From positions 45,374 to 109,373 of the forward strand of contig JABFFZ010000006.1 in the NCBI GenBank assembly GCA_013112725.1: a stretch of 64,000 nucleotides of DNA, written 5' to 3'. Under the pieces are notes generated by a model. That model was not told the origin of the DNA. It was given only the letters and a program-made list of their open reading frames with translations, and searched no databases. The position numbers and the translations under genes are program-made. How positions within the stretch are numbered: position 1 is the first letter of the stretch; every line of letters begins with the position of its first letter. Positions 33,867 through 42,830 of this stretch are shown here, one piece after another. The stretch is from Chloroflexota bacterium (GTDB lineage: Bacteria; Chloroflexota; Anaerolineae; Promineifilales; Promineifilaceae).

Positions 33867-34899
33867 TTGTTTTGGTCACTTTGTTCAGCCCCCGCGGCGC
33901 TTCTGTGTTGTAGCCCTTCACGGCCGTCAGCCAATAGCTAAACAACTGCCCCGGCACAATGCTCACCAGCGGCGTCAGCCATTCCGGGACATCCGCTGGC
34001 GAAGCGATAGGGCTGGTCGCCAGTTCCAGCGCCTCCGGCTGATCAGAAATAACCAGCAGTTCCGCCCGCCGCTCCTGCGCCAGTTTTTGCAGCAGCGCCA
34101 GCATATCGGCATACACCGCGCCACCGGGAGCCACCGCCAGCACCGGGAAGCCATCGGCCACCACCGCAATCGGCCCGTGCCGGAAATCGGCCGACGAGTA
34201 CGGCTCCGCCACCACGTAGGTCAACTCCTTCAGCTTCAACGACCATTCAAAGGCGGTGGCATAATTGTAGCCTCGCCCCAAGACCACACATTGCTGCATG
34301 TAGCGGTAACGCGGCGCACACCGGGCAATGTGTTCATCCTGGCGCAGCACGTCGCGCACCCATTCCGGCAGTTGCGCTAACTGCGCCAGCCGCGCCTCGT
34401 CATTCGCTAACGCCGCTGAGAGCATGGCCATGGCCAGCAGTTGCGTGGTGTACGTTTTGGTGGCCGCCACCGCTTTTTCCGGCCCCGCCTGAATGTCAAT
34501 GACGTAATCGGCCGTTTGCGCCAGCGGCGAATTTGGGTCGTTAGTAATTGCCAGCGTGGGGCGACCCTGCCGTTTGCCTTCGGCCACCACGTTCACAATG
34601 TCCGGCGATTGGCCAGATTGGGACACGCCGATAACCAGCGCGCTATCCAGCCGGGGTGGGCTGCCATACAGGCTGAAGAGGGACGGCGTGGCTAACGCGA
34701 CGGGCAAATGGTTATAAGCGCCCCATAGATAGTTGGCATAACGGGCGGCATTATCGGAGGTGCCCCGCGCGGCCATAAAGGCGTACTGAATCTGGCGCTG
34801 CCGCAACTCCTGGGCAATGGCGCGCACCGTTTCCAGGTTTTTTTCATAACTCAGTTTTAGAATCTCAGGTTGAGAATGGATTTCGTCGTAAAGGGACAT
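33862..34899 (-). CDS. SIS-domain sugar isomerase/deaminase (GlmS C-terminal type)
   Basis: A 345-residue protein with two SIS domains and no glutaminase domain, resembling glucosamine-6-phosphate deaminases of the NagB-II/AgaS kind. Motifs: AARGTSDNAARYANY, VIGVSQSGQSPDIVNVV, TKTYTTQLLAM, VLGRGYNYATAFEWSLKLKE, FRHGPIAVV and the C-terminal PRGLNKVTKT, which is the active-site tail of the GlmS isomerase family. With nagA and nagZ upstream it most likely converts GlcN-6-P to fructose-6-P and ammonia. ATG 34899. Confidence 0.85.
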   Translation of the reverse strand: MSLYDEIHSQPEILKLSYEKNLETVRAIAQELRQRQIQYAFMAARGTSDNAARYANYLWGAYNHLPVALATPSLFSLYGSPPRLDSALVIGVSQSGQSPDIVNVVAEGKRQGRPTLAITNDPNSPLAQTADYVIDIQAGPEKAVAATKTYTTQLLAMAMLSAALANDEARLAQLAQLPEWVRDVLRQDEHIARCAPRYRYMQQCVVLGRGYNYATAFEWSLKLKELTYVVAEPYSSADFRHGPIAVVADGFPVLAVAPGGAVYADMLALLQKLAQERRAELLVISDQPEALELATSPIASPADVPEWLTPLVSIVPGQLFSYWLTAVKGYNTEAPRGLNKVTKTT

Positions 34900-34908
34900 G
34901 GGTTTCTC

Positions 34909-34956
34909 GTGATGCGTGATGCGTGACCGGAAAATCCTCACGCATCACGCATCACG
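34909..34956. repeat. Tandem-word hairpin, GTGATGCGTGAT class
   Basis: CGTGATGCGTGATGCGTGAC, CGGAAAATC, then CTCACGCATCACGCATCACG. The last codons of nagA (Val-Met-Arg-Asp-Ala, stop) are read from it. Confidence 0.75.
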
Positions 34957-36089
34957 TCATAGACCACGTGGCCATGCACCATCGTCATGGCAATGTGTAA
35001 ATCAGGCGTCAATAATACTAGGTCAGCGTCGTAGCCGGGGGCGATGCGCCCTTTTTGTTGCCTCATCCCCAGCAGGTCGGCGGGCACGGCCGTAACCGCA
35101 GCCACTGCTTCGGCCAACGTACAGCCAGTGTAGGTGATGAGATTGCGCACGGCCGTGTCCATGCCCAATATACTGCCCGCCAATGTGCCATCCGGCAAAC
35201 GGCAGGTCGTCTCATCCACCGTCACCTGGAAATCACCCAGGTCGTAAGCGCCGGGTGGCATCCCCAACGCCGCCATCGCGTCCGTCACCACATTCAGACG
35301 TGGCCCAGCGGCCTGCCAGACCAGCTTCAGCAGCGCCGGATGCACATGGATGCCATCAGGAATAATGCCAATGGACACCCGTGCATCGTCGAGCAAGGCG
35401 CCCACCAGCCCCGGCTCGCGGTGGTGCAGCCCCGGCATGGCGTTAAACAGGTGCGTGCCATAGCGCACCCCGGCGGCAAAACCGGTTTTGGCCTGGGCAA
35501 ACGAGGCCACGCTGTGCCCGGCGCTGACGATGACGCCCCGCTCCGCCAACGCCGTGATGACGGGCAGCGCGCCGGGCAGTTCCGGGGCCAACGTCACCAG
35601 CCGCACTTGCGTTTCCGGCGACCAGTCCGCGATGGCGGTTAAGGTGGGCAGTTGCATGTGGTGGGGATTATGCGCCCCCTTTTTCTGCGGATTCAGGAAC
35701 GGCCCTTCCAGGTGTAATCCTAATGGTTCCGCGCCGGCAAAGGTGGACCTCCTTTGCCCCAACGTCTGTTGGGCCATGACCGCTTGCGCTTTTTGCACCG
35801 TCGCCAACGGGCAGGTAATCACCGTCGGCAAAAAACCGGTGACGCCGTACTGCGGCAGCCGTTCGGCCACGGCCCAGATCGTCTCCGGCTGCCGCGTAAA
35901 ATCCAGCCCAAATGCGCCGTTCAACTGCAAATCTATAAAACCGGGCACAAGGAAATGGTCAGGCGCGTATACGGTTGCCGGGCTGAGGGAGGGGGGGGAC
36001 ACGGCCGTGATACGGCCGTCATCCACCACTACGACGCCATCTTGAAGTAACCCATCGGGGGTGAGAAGTTGGGCTTGAATGGTTAACAT
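34938..36089 (-). CDS. nagA: N-acetylglucosamine-6-phosphate deacetylase
   Basis: Amidohydrolase removing acetate from GlcNAc-6-P. The 383-residue protein has [18 protein letters not shown] (with Gln in place of the first His, as in single-metal NagA enzymes), the metal Glu in [43 protein letters not shown] and [13 protein letters not shown] (catalytic Asp). Ends in VYDVMRDA, where the tail comes from a repeat element. Upstream of the SIS isomerase and downstream of nagZ, forming a degradation operon. Confidence 0.93.
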   Translation of the reverse strand: MLTIQAQLLTPDGLLQDGVVVVDDGRITAVSPPSLSPATVYAPDHFLVPGFIDLQLNGAFGLDFTRQPETIWAVAERLPQYGVTGFLPTVITCPLATVQKAQAVMAQQTLGQRRSTFAGAEPLGLHLEGPFLNPQKKGAHNPHHMQLPTLTAIADWSPETQVRLVTLAPELPGALPVITALAERGVIVSAGHSVASFAQAKTGFAAGVRYGTHLFNAMPGLHHREPGLVGALLDDARVSIGIIPDGIHVHPALLKLVWQAAGPRLNVVTDAMAALGMPPGAYDLGDFQVTVDETTCRLPDGTLAGSILGMDTAVRNLITYTGCTLAEAVAAVTAVPADLLGMRQQKGRIAPGYDADLVLLTPDLHIAMTMVHGHVVYDVMRDA

Positions 36090-36097
36090 AACATGGA

Positions 36098-36155
36098 GGT
36101 AATTGAGTAATTAAGTAATTGAGTAATTGCCAAATTACCCAATTATCCAATTACC
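36098..36155. repeat. Tandem-word hairpin, GTAATTGA class
   Basis: GTAATTGAGTAATTAAGTAA and TTGAGTAATTG, then CCAAATTACCCAATTATCCA and ATTACC. The nagZ C-terminus (NWIIG) is read from the right arm. Confidence 0.75.
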
Positions 36156-37814
36156 TTCTACCGGCAGCTTACCTTGAAACGATATTTCCCCCCACAGCGC
36201 TGCCGCCAGGGCGCGCATGGCCGGCTCCTGGATGCTGTAGGTGCAAATGTGGGTGCGGGCGCGAGGATAGGCCGCCAGGTCATACGGGGTGCGCAGGGCA
36301 ACGGTAATTAGCGGCGCGCCCGCATCTAATAATACATTCACCAGTTCTGCCTGTGCCGGTTGGCGGGACGCTTCAATGGTGCCCACGATGACCAGATCAT
36401 ACTGCGCCGCCCGCTCGCGGAAGGCGCTGATGTGGGATTCGTCCGGCTGCTGGGGGATCACATATTCATCCACATACGGGTGGTATTGGCGCAGCGCCCG
36501 CCCCAACGTCAGCTTTTCCGAGGCTGAGGTGTCGGCGGGGGTCAGGTTTTGGAAGGTGGGCAGGATAACGGCGATACGGCCGTCCACCGGCACACGCAGC
36601 GGCAGCAAACCGGCCACATCCCGCACCAGCGTCACCGACCGGTTCGCCACTTCCTGCGCTAACCGGCGGTGTTCCTCACAGCCAATCACCGCCAAATCTG
36701 GCTGCGTTTGCGCCGCTATCCATTGCTTCAAGGCCAGGATGCGCTGCACCGAAGCGTTGGCGGCGGTCTGGCTGATGGCGCCCGTTTCCAGGCCATCGAG
36801 CAGGGCGTGGTAAGCGGTCTCTTGCGTGGTGGGATCGTCCGTCATCAACAGCATATCCACCCCGGCCTGCACTGCCCGCCGCGCGTCGTCGGCCAATCCC
36901 GCGCCCTGGGTGATGGCGGCCATATCCATGGCATCGCTGACGATGACGCCCTGGAAAGCCAACTTCTGGCGCAGCAGCCCTTGTAAGACAGTGGGGGAGA
37001 GAGTGGCGGGCAGGACACGGCCGTCGTGCAGCGCCGGTAAACCCACGTGGGCAGTCATCACCATTTTGGCCCCCGATTCAATGGCGGTGCGGAACGGCCG
37101 TAACTCCACTTCCCACAACCGCTTTTCGTCATGCGCCACCACCGGGATACCATGATGAGAGTCGGAGATGGTGTCCCCATGCCCCGGGAAATGTTTGGCG
37201 GCGCTGACCACGCCCGCCGCCTGGATGCCTTGCGCCATCGCCGCCGCCAGTTCACCGACCAGCGCCGGATTTTCGCCAAAGGAGCGGGCGCCAATGACCG
37301 GGTTTTGTGGATTGCTGTTCACGTCACAACTGGGGGCGTAATTGACATTTACGCCCAATGCGGCACATTCACGCCCCAGCGCCAGCCCCACGCGGAAGGC
37401 CAGGTCAGCGTCGCCCACCGCGCCCAGGGCCATATTACCGGGGAAAGGGGTCATGGCCGTCCCCAGGGCATTGATCTGCCCCCCTTCCTGGTCGGTGCAG
37501 ATGAGCAGCGGCGGCTGCCCGGCAACGCGGGCGGCCCGCTGCAAAGCAGCCGTGAGCTGCCGCACCTGGCAGGGATTTTCCACATTGCGATAACGGAAAA
37601 GGGTGATGCCGCCTAACGGCCGTGTTGCCAACCATTGATACAGGTGCGGCGGCGCTTCCGTGCCCGTAAAGGCCACCAGCAGTTGATAGCCCACCTGGGT
37701 GGAGTTGTTGGTCGGCGTCCAGGTTATCTTTTCCGGCGGTTCCTCTTTTTCAAACGGAAATCTCTTCTCCAACACATCGTTCCTCGCCAGTGTCTCTGCG
37801 TAAACACTTGTCAT
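36135..37814 (-). CDS. nagZ: Beta-N-acetylhexosaminidase, GH3 (NagZ-like)
   Basis: Releases terminal beta-GlcNAc from muropeptides or chito-oligosaccharides. The 559-residue enzyme has LICTDQEGGQINALG, GVNVNYAPSCDVNSNP, the NagZ catalytic loop AAKHFPGHGDTISDSHHG (Asp-His acid/base pair) and the nucleophile region VSDAMDMAAI. Unlike short NagZ, it carries a C-terminal alpha/beta domain (about 400-555). No signal peptide, so cytoplasmic, which fits import of oligosaccharides through the adjacent Opp system. Confidence 0.92.
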   Translation of the reverse strand: MTSVYAETLARNDVLEKRFPFEKEEPPEKITWTPTNNSTQVGYQLLVAFTGTEAPPHLYQWLATRPLGGITLFRYRNVENPCQVRQLTAALQRAARVAGQPPLLICTDQEGGQINALGTAMTPFPGNMALGAVGDADLAFRVGLALGRECAALGVNVNYAPSCDVNSNPQNPVIGARSFGENPALVGELAAAMAQGIQAAGVVSAAKHFPGHGDTISDSHHGIPVVAHDEKRLWEVELRPFRTAIESGAKMVMTAHVGLPALHDGRVLPATLSPTVLQGLLRQKLAFQGVIVSDAMDMAAITQGAGLADDARRAVQAGVDMLLMTDDPTTQETAYHALLDGLETGAISQTAANASVQRILALKQWIAAQTQPDLAVIGCEEHRRLAQEVANRSVTLVRDVAGLLPLRVPVDGRIAVILPTFQNLTPADTSASEKLTLGRALRQYHPYVDEYVIPQQPDESHISAFRERAAQYDLVIVGTIEASRQPAQAELVNVLLDAGAPLITVALRTPYDLAAYPRARTHICTYSIQEPAMRALAAALWGEISFQGKLPVEGNWIIG

Positions 37815-37866
37815 AATGACTATTTGCCCCCTTACTAATCAACGTTATGCCCGGGATCATTATTTA

Positions 37867-37902
37867 AGCGGCGAGTGAAATAATTTTTCACTTGCCGCTC
37901 AA
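37867..37902 (-). terminator. Hairpin after the ROK regulator
   Basis: On the minus strand AGCGGCAAGTGAAA and TTTCACTCGCCGCT pair around a short AT-rich loop, followed by TAAATAATG. The T-tract is poor, so it may rely on Rho. Confidence 0.5.
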
Positions 37903-39044
37903 ATCACCCCTAACTGCTGTTTCAGCACCAGCGCCGAAGCGCCCATGAGTACCACGTCATCGCCTAGCGTGGTGTAGCTGATGTGGGCGCCGGCGGCCAT
38001 GGCCGGCAATACCCGCTGGCTGACGGCCGTTTGCACCCCTGCTAAAAATGGCTCGCCCGCCCTGCTCAACTGCCCGGCAATGACAATATGCCGCGTGTTC
38101 AGGATGCCAATGAGATGGGCCACGGCCGTGCCCAAGTGTGCCCCGGCCCGGTGTAAGATGGCATGGATACGGCCGTCGCCCGCCTGTGCTGCCTGTATCA
38201 CTTCTTCCCAGGTGGGATCGGGCTGTCCGGTCACGGCCGTGACCTGCTGCAAAATGCCGCGAATACTGGCGACCGTTTCCAGGCAGCCGCGATGGCCACA
38301 ACGGCACAATTCGCCTTCTTCTACTACCGTCACGTGCCCAATTTCGCCCGCGCCGAAGCCATCCCCCACAAAAAGCTGCCCATTCAGCACAATGCCCGCA
38401 CCAATACCCCGCCCGGCCTTGATCAACACCAGATTGTCCGTTTCGTGGGGATCAAAGGAATAGGAAGCCAGCGCGGCCACGTGGCTGTCATTGGCTGCAT
38501 GCACCGGCAGACCATACTGCTCTTCTAGCAAGGCGCGTAGGGGTAAGTTATGCCAGCCCAGGTTCACTGCATCCAGCACAATGCCGCAGGCGGCATCCAC
38601 CAAACCGGGCGTGCCAATACCAATGCCCAATAGAGGTGCATTGGTTTGGGACCGGAGCTGGCTGATCAGGTCATGGACCAGAGCGAGGGCGGCGGCGGCG
38701 GTACGGCCGTTTACGGCCACATCTACCCGCTGCATAATTTTCCCCCGCAAATTGATCAAAGCCCCCCGGAAATAGCTGGCGCTTAAATCCAGGCAGAGCA
38801 ACTGCCGTGCATCTTCAGCCAGCCGCAGCAGGCGCGGCGGTTTGCCGCCAATCGAAGGGCCGAGGCCCGTTTCCCGCACCAGCCCCTCATCCATCAGATC
38901 GGCCACAATGCTGGAAACGGTGGTGCGTGTCAGGTTCGTTTCGCGGGCAATATCCGCCCGGCTGATCTCCTGCTGCTCATAAATCATTTTGAGAATGAGG
39001 CGGGAGTTATGCTGTTTGGTGAGTTGGTGGGTGGCTTTTTCCAT
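37899..39044 (-). CDS. ROK-family transcriptional regulator (NagC/XylR type)
   Basis: Sugar-responsive repressor, 381 residues: an N-terminal winged helix (ILKMIYEQQEISRADIARETNLTRTTVSSIVADL) and a ROK domain with GIGIGTPGLVD, a glycine-rich GRGIGAGIVLNG, and the zinc cluster CRCGHRGCLE. It is likely to control the nag genes downstream (gap to nagZ about 85 bp) in response to GlcNAc-6-P or GlcN-6-P. ATG 39044 with GCAGG upstream; a TTG precedes it in frame. A palindrome at 39069 is a candidate autoregulatory operator. Confidence 0.9.
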   Translation of the reverse strand: MEKATHQLTKQHNSRLILKMIYEQQEISRADIARETNLTRTTVSSIVADLMDEGLVRETGLGPSIGGKPPRLLRLAEDARQLLCLDLSASYFRGALINLRGKIMQRVDVAVNGRTAAAALALVHDLISQLRSQTNAPLLGIGIGTPGLVDAACGIVLDAVNLGWHNLPLRALLEEQYGLPVHAANDSHVAALASYSFDPHETDNLVLIKAGRGIGAGIVLNGQLFVGDGFGAGEIGHVTVVEEGELCRCGHRGCLETVASIRGILQQVTAVTGQPDPTWEEVIQAAQAGDGRIHAILHRAGAHLGTAVAHLIGILNTRHIVIAGQLSRAGEPFLAGVQTAVSQRVLPAMAAGAHISYTTLGDDVVLMGASALVLKQQLGVI

Positions 39045-39068
39045 CAATTTGCCTGCTCGCTCGTCTTT

Positions 39069-39087
39069 GTAAGTTGAATAAACTTAC
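39069..39087. promoter_or_regulatory. Candidate ROK operator
   Basis: GTAAGTT-GAATA-AACTTAC, perfect 7-bp arms around an AT-rich centre, 25 bp upstream of the regulator start. This is the size and composition expected of ROK operators. I did not find a second clear copy upstream of nagZ. The rest of 39088-39252 shows no gene. Confidence 0.45.
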
Positions 39088-39252
39088 TAAGAAGTGTAGC
39101 AGGCACAACAAAGTGTGTCAATGGAAAATAGGTTGAAAGAGGCCGTTTCCGGCCAGGATGTACTGGTAGGCCAGGGAATTATTGGCCGGTAAAGGATCAC
39201 ATTTGTGGACGCGATAGGTAACCAGGTTATCGAACATGAAAGGTTCCAAATA

Positions 39253-39284
39253 AAAAAGCCACCGTCAATCAGGTTGACGATGGC
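39253..39284 (-). terminator. Rho-independent terminator
   Basis: GCCACCGTCAA (39258-39268) and TTGACGATGGC (39274-39284) form a stem; on the minus strand six T residues and ATTT follow. It terminates the nucleotidyltransferase gene at 39319. Confidence 0.8.
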
Positions 39285-39318
39285 CTGTGCTTGAGTGAGT
39301 TCGTTTAGAAAGCGCTTC

Positions 39319-39870
39319 TTACTCTTTTAATTCTTCAAGGGCGCGTTCCATCAGATCGGCCACGCCAAGCGATTGCGCCCATTGCTTGAGATAATCAATA
39401 TCCAACGCTTCCTGCTGGGTCTTCAAAACACCCAAAATATCACGCCACTGCCGTTCCGAAACCTCACCGCCCAATCGAAACCAGTCTAATTTAGCCAAGA
39501 CAGTATCTTCGGCACTCAATACCCAAATTTGCTCATCGCTATCTGGGCCAATTTGTTCCGCTACGCGCCGACCAAACTGTTGTTGGTCAAAGGGTCGTCT
39601 TTTGGGAATGAAAATATCCACCTTGAACATCGTACTCAGATGGATGAGGTTAAAACTGCTCTGCCGTTGGATGGCTTGCTCAATCATCTGTTCGTCTGCA
39701 TAAAAAGCATCCGGCAATCCAGATACAAAAGAGGAAACTTGTTCCGGTTGAATATCCGCCACAATATCCACATCCATTGTCGTTCGCAACATGCCGTGGA
39801 TAATGCTGGCCATAGAACCGCCAATGACGTAAGGAATGCCTAGTTCATCCAGCAGATTCGTCACCAGCAA
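39319..39870 (-). CDS. Nucleotidyltransferase-like protein (AbiEii/MNT-type), start region damaged
   Basis: A 183-residue protein of the DNA polymerase beta-like nucleotidyltransferase superfamily: YVIGGSMASIIHGMLRTTMDVDIVAD has the Gly-Ser and Asp-x-Asp motifs, with VDIFIP and AEDTVLAKLDWFRLGG further on. The present ORF can begin only at TTG 39870 or GTG 39864, because TAA (39879-39877) precedes it in frame. Upstream of that stop the same frame reads MIDSEDL, continuing as VTLLVTNLLDE if TAA were a sense codon such as AAA, so the N-terminus looks lost to a nonsense change. Element E3 sits at the presumed old start. Possible toxin-antitoxin partner of the next gene. Confidence 0.7.
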   Translation of the reverse strand: MLVTNLLDELGIPYVIGGSMASIIHGMLRTTMDVDIVADIQPEQVSSFVSGLPDAFYADEQMIEQAIQRQSSFNLIHLSTMFKVDIFIPKRRPFDQQQFGRRVAEQIGPDSDEQIWVLSAEDTVLAKLDWFRLGGEVSERQWRDILGVLKTQQEALDIDYLKQWAQSLGVADLMERALEELKE

Positions 39871-39901
39871 TGTGACTTAAAGATCTTCGGAATCAATCAA
39901 G

Positions 39902-39996
39902 GTAAGCGTTCAGACTTGACAAGTTTATTACCAGAGGCAGTTGCTGCTATTCAGGCACAAAAACTTGTCAAGTCTCTAGAGGTACTGAACGGTTAC
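39902..39996. mobile_element. MITE-like element, copy E3 (95 bp) with perfect 8-bp target duplication
   Basis: GTAAGCGTTCAG and CTGAACGGTTAC are the ends; ACTTGACAAGTTT and AAACTTGTCAAGT the inner stem; CTCTAGAGGTA lies between the inner stem and one end, as CTCTTGAGGGA does in E1. Flanked by CAATCAAG on both sides (39894-39901, 39997-40004). Confidence 0.87.
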
Positions 39997-40015
39997 CAAT
40001 CAAGGACAGTTTCCT

Positions 40016-40336
40016 TTAACTGGTAATAGGACCATACACGTGAGTGGCTAATTCCTCGCCCAGCGTAATCATAGCTAAACGCCGTCGCAGTTTCTGTGTG
40101 GATGCGCCTGGAAAACGCTGTCGCAGTCCTATCAAAGCGAGTTGGCGTGCTGTGCGGTTTAATCCTTCCATCATTTCTAATTTGCGCCACGCAGGGGCTT
40201 CGCGCCACAATTTGAACAAGATAACTTCAGTCTCGGGTGTGGTATCCCAATTCATTTCCCGCCAAGAGGGCAAATGCCGCTTATCATTTGTTTTTTTTGC
40301 TGCATCATGACTTTGGTTAAGCATAACCCGCTCCAT
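40016..40336 (-). CDS. Small protein paired with the nucleotidyltransferase
   Basis: A 106-residue basic, helical protein with WDTTPETEVILFKLWREAP, MMEGLNRTARQLALIGLRQR and a Leu/Arg-rich tail (RRRLAMITLGEELATHVYG). I recall similar short proteins next to AbiEii-like nucleotidyltransferases in Chloroflexota and Cyanobacteria; this is from memory and unchecked. That would fit a toxin-antitoxin or regulatory pair. Start options: 40336 (MERVML), 40324 (MLNQS) or 40249 (MNWDTTPE). Confidence 0.65.
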   Translation of the reverse strand: MERVMLNQSHDAAKKTNDKRHLPSWREMNWDTTPETEVILFKLWREAPAWRKLEMMEGLNRTARQLALIGLRQRFPGASTQKLRRRLAMITLGEELATHVYGPITS

Positions 40337-40389
40337 CGAAGCTCAGAATATCTAAGTCCACCCTAGATTATACCATTGCATAGCATTTT

Positions 40390-41139
40390 TCAGAGTAAGC
40401 TATGAATTGTTCCTTGCGCTGGCACCAATTCTGACAGGGAGAAACGTCTACAGCCGTTCAACTCAGCCCACAACACCCGCACATTGTCTGATGCGGCTGG
40501 CACTTGCTCCGTCAGCATTGAACAGGCTGCCTTCCATGAACAGGTGTAATGCCTGTTGAATCGTCTGTGGCGAGCAAATGGGGTAGGGGGTGTTGCCCTG
40601 GCAGATGCCACCGGTGGTATGCACGTTGGGGCAGGGAGTGTGATAAAGGCGAGTATGCTCACCTGCAAAACGTCGCGCACGGCCGTTAGCTTGAAAGCAA
40701 TTTCCTCCGGCGCGCCGTTCTGCCAATCCAGCAACCGGTGGATACGGTCTAATACCGGCTGCGCCTTCTGCCATTCCGCAGTCAGCCAGGCTACTTCGTC
40801 CGGACTCTACGGCGGATAATCACCTCCTTCTGCCAGTGATAACTTGCCTGCATCAAGCCAGGCGTTGTCCGTGTTATGGTCGAGCATGAGGATCAGATCG
40901 GGCAGGGCGTCGAGCGGTTCCGGCAAAGCCATTTGCCTGTCAACGACAATTAGAAATGGCCATACCATTCCCATAAAAATACGCACAGAAGAGTTGCCCG
41001 CATCACGCCGTGAGTGGTGTATGTGGAGCAGATAGGGAGATGGCTCTTTCAGGTCATCCCAACCATCATACCATTCGTTGAAACCCATGGGGATCAGGGG
41101 GATTTCCCATAACCGCCACTCAACAACCTCTATATCCAC
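40390..41139 (-). pseudogene. E2-like protein (PRTRC protein B/Prok-E2_D-like), disabled by stop and frameshifts
   Basis: Reconstructed across about 250 codons: from GTG 41139 (MDIEVVEWRLWEIPL...) through an in-frame TAG (40807-40809), SPDEVAWLTAEWQKAQPVL, then a shift into a second frame reading LYHTPCPNVHTTGGICQGN and SPQTIQQALHLFMEGSLFNAD, then back to the first frame for VRVLWAELNGCRRFSLSELV. The LYHTPxPNV...ICxGN and LFxxSLFN blocks resemble PRTRC system protein B, a prokaryotic E2-like family. Three disabling changes make it a pseudogene. The family call is from memory and moderate. Confidence 0.55.
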
Positions 41140-41142
41140 ATC

Positions 41143-42009
41143 TCAGATTTCATCGTGAACGGGGAACAGGGCGCTCATACGCTTGAGAAAACGCTCGACG
41201 GCCGTGGCCATATCCTGCTCACTCTGCCAATGTGCCAGTTCGGGCGGAATTTCTGTCAACGCCAGGTGGTTATGAACAAAGTTGACGTGTTGGCCGGCAT
41301 TGCGGGCGATTTCTTCCGGTGCTGCCCCGGCTTCCACTGCCTGGCGGAAGCTGGGCGCAACGCCCAGCGCGTCCGGCTTCTCGCTGCCGTAGTTCGTGGC
41401 TTGCAAAGCCAGTATCTGGGCTTTCTGGCTGCTTTCAAAGGTGACGAACGAGATTTCTTCGTCGCCATATTTGGTAAGCAGGGAGCCAATCACCTTTTCC
41501 CGCGAACCAAGTGAGTCCACCAGGGTGTTGAGTATTGTCCGTACCACTTCGATAGCAATCTCGGTATCTGGATGCTCCTGCGCCCAATCGCGCAGGGCAA
41601 AAGCCAGCAGTTGCGCCATATGCCGCCGGTGCCCCGACATCAAATAGTAGGCATTGCCATGCGGCGCGGCCGCGATGGGCTGCCAGTCGTCCAGGCCGCG
41701 ATGGAAGGGATGGCCGGCGTTATCTTGCTCTAACTGCGCCTTGAAGCGCCAATAACGCCGTTTGCCCACGCCACGAATGATGACGGTAAACAGCCGCTCC
41801 GTCGGGCTGATGTCCTTGCCGCCGGCGATGCACATGCCGAGCAGATCGTGCCACAAGCCGTTGAAATCATTAGGTCAGTCTGAGGCGACGGTGCGATTCA
41901 TCAAGTCAATCACACCATCAGAGGTGGTCACCGGGATCCTGAAGTGCTGCCGGGTGTCGTCGGCATGGGTATCCTCGTCGGCCCAGGCCAGGAATTCTTC
42001 GTAGCTCAT
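41143..42009 (-). pseudogene. ParB-like nuclease/partition-type protein with an in-frame stop
   Basis: From ATG 42009 (MSYEEFLAWADEDTHADD) the frame meets TGA at 41877-41875 (codon 45) and stays open for 237 more codons. The remainder has SGHRRHMAQLLAFALRDWA (ParB-like GHRR motif) and a helix-turn-helix-like AAPEEIARNAGQHVNFVHNHLAL. A truncated product might start at TTG 41856. It lies directly upstream of the E2-like pseudogene (gap 3 bp), as ParB-type and E2-like genes do in PRTRC clusters. The first 16 residues resemble Uma2-family N-termini, so a chimera is possible. Confidence 0.6.
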
Positions 42010-42022
42010 CCGGTTTACCGGC

Positions 42023-42763
42023 TCATTCCATCACGGCCGTAACCGCCGCCCCCACAATCCCCGCCTCATTACGCAGTTCGGCCGGCACCAGTTTGGCCCG
42101 CGTGTGGATATAAGGGAAGAACTTGTCATGTTTTTTGCTTACCCCACCGCCGATAATGATCAACTCTGGCGAAAAAAGAAACTCGATGTGCTGAAAATAA
42201 ACGTTGAGCCGTTCACCCCACGCCTGCCATTTTAATTTTTTCTCCGTGCGGATGCGGTCAGAAGCGTACCCTTCGGCGTCTACCTTCATGCTGCGCAGGT
42301 AGAGGTGGCCCAGTTCCATGTTGGGTACCAGACGGCCGTCCAGAAACAGCGCCGAGCCGATGCCTGTGCCCAATGTAAACATCATCACCACCCCCTTCTG
42401 GTTGTGCCCCGCGCCAAAATGGTGTTCGGCCAGTGCGGCTACGTCGGCGTCGTTGTGGACAACGGCCGTACATCCGGTCTCCCGCGCAATCGCCGCCTGG
42501 GCGTCAAAACCAATCCACCTCTTGTCAATGTTGGCGGCGCTGTACAACACCCCCTGAATGGCGATGCCGGGAATGCCCACCCCCATCGGCCCCTGGTAAT
42601 GGAGCGTCTCCGTTATCTGGCGAATGACCTGGATACACGCCTCCGGCGTCGCCGGATGCGGCGTCTCAATGCGGATACGCTCGCTCACCAGTTCCCCCGT
42701 CTCCGTATTCACCAACGCCCCCTTAATCCCCGACCCGCCGATGTCTATACCCAATGTAATCAT
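42023..42763 (-). CDS. ppgK: Polyphosphate glucokinase (ROK family)
   Basis: Phosphorylates glucose using polyphosphate and/or ATP. The 246-residue ROK kinase has [37 protein letters not shown] and the PPGK-typical [20 protein letters not shown] followed by MELGHLYL. It lacks the regulator DNA-binding domain and the zinc cluster. ATG 42763 follows AGGAGG. It could also supply GlcNAc or GlcN kinase activity for the nearby nag genes, but that is speculative. Confidence 0.9.
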   Translation of the reverse strand: MITLGIDIGGSGIKGALVNTETGELVSERIRIETPHPATPEACIQVIRQITETLHYQGPMGVGIPGIAIQGVLYSAANIDKRWIGFDAQAAIARETGCTAVVHNDADVAALAEHHFGAGHNQKGVVMMFTLGTGIGSALFLDGRLVPNMELGHLYLRSMKVDAEGYASDRIRTEKKLKWQAWGERLNVYFQHIEFLFSPELIIIGGGVSKKHDKFFPYIHTRAKLVPAELRNEAGIVGAAVTAVME

Positions 42764-42782
42764 TTTGGCCTCCTGATTTCGC

Positions 42783-42830
42783 AACCCGTTATCCGTTATC
42801 GGATCACGGGTTATGGATCACGGTTTACGA
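42783..42830. repeat. Tandem-word hairpin, ATCCGTTATCGG class
   Basis: AACCCGTTATCCGTTATCGG then ATCACGGGTTATGGATCACG and GTTTACG. The patatin C-terminal residues (VNRDP) are read from it. Confidence 0.6.

Noticed and set aside
41961..42009. Uma2-family endonuclease gene
   Set aside because: Only the first 16 residues resemble the Uma2 N-terminus; the rest reads as a ParB-like protein.
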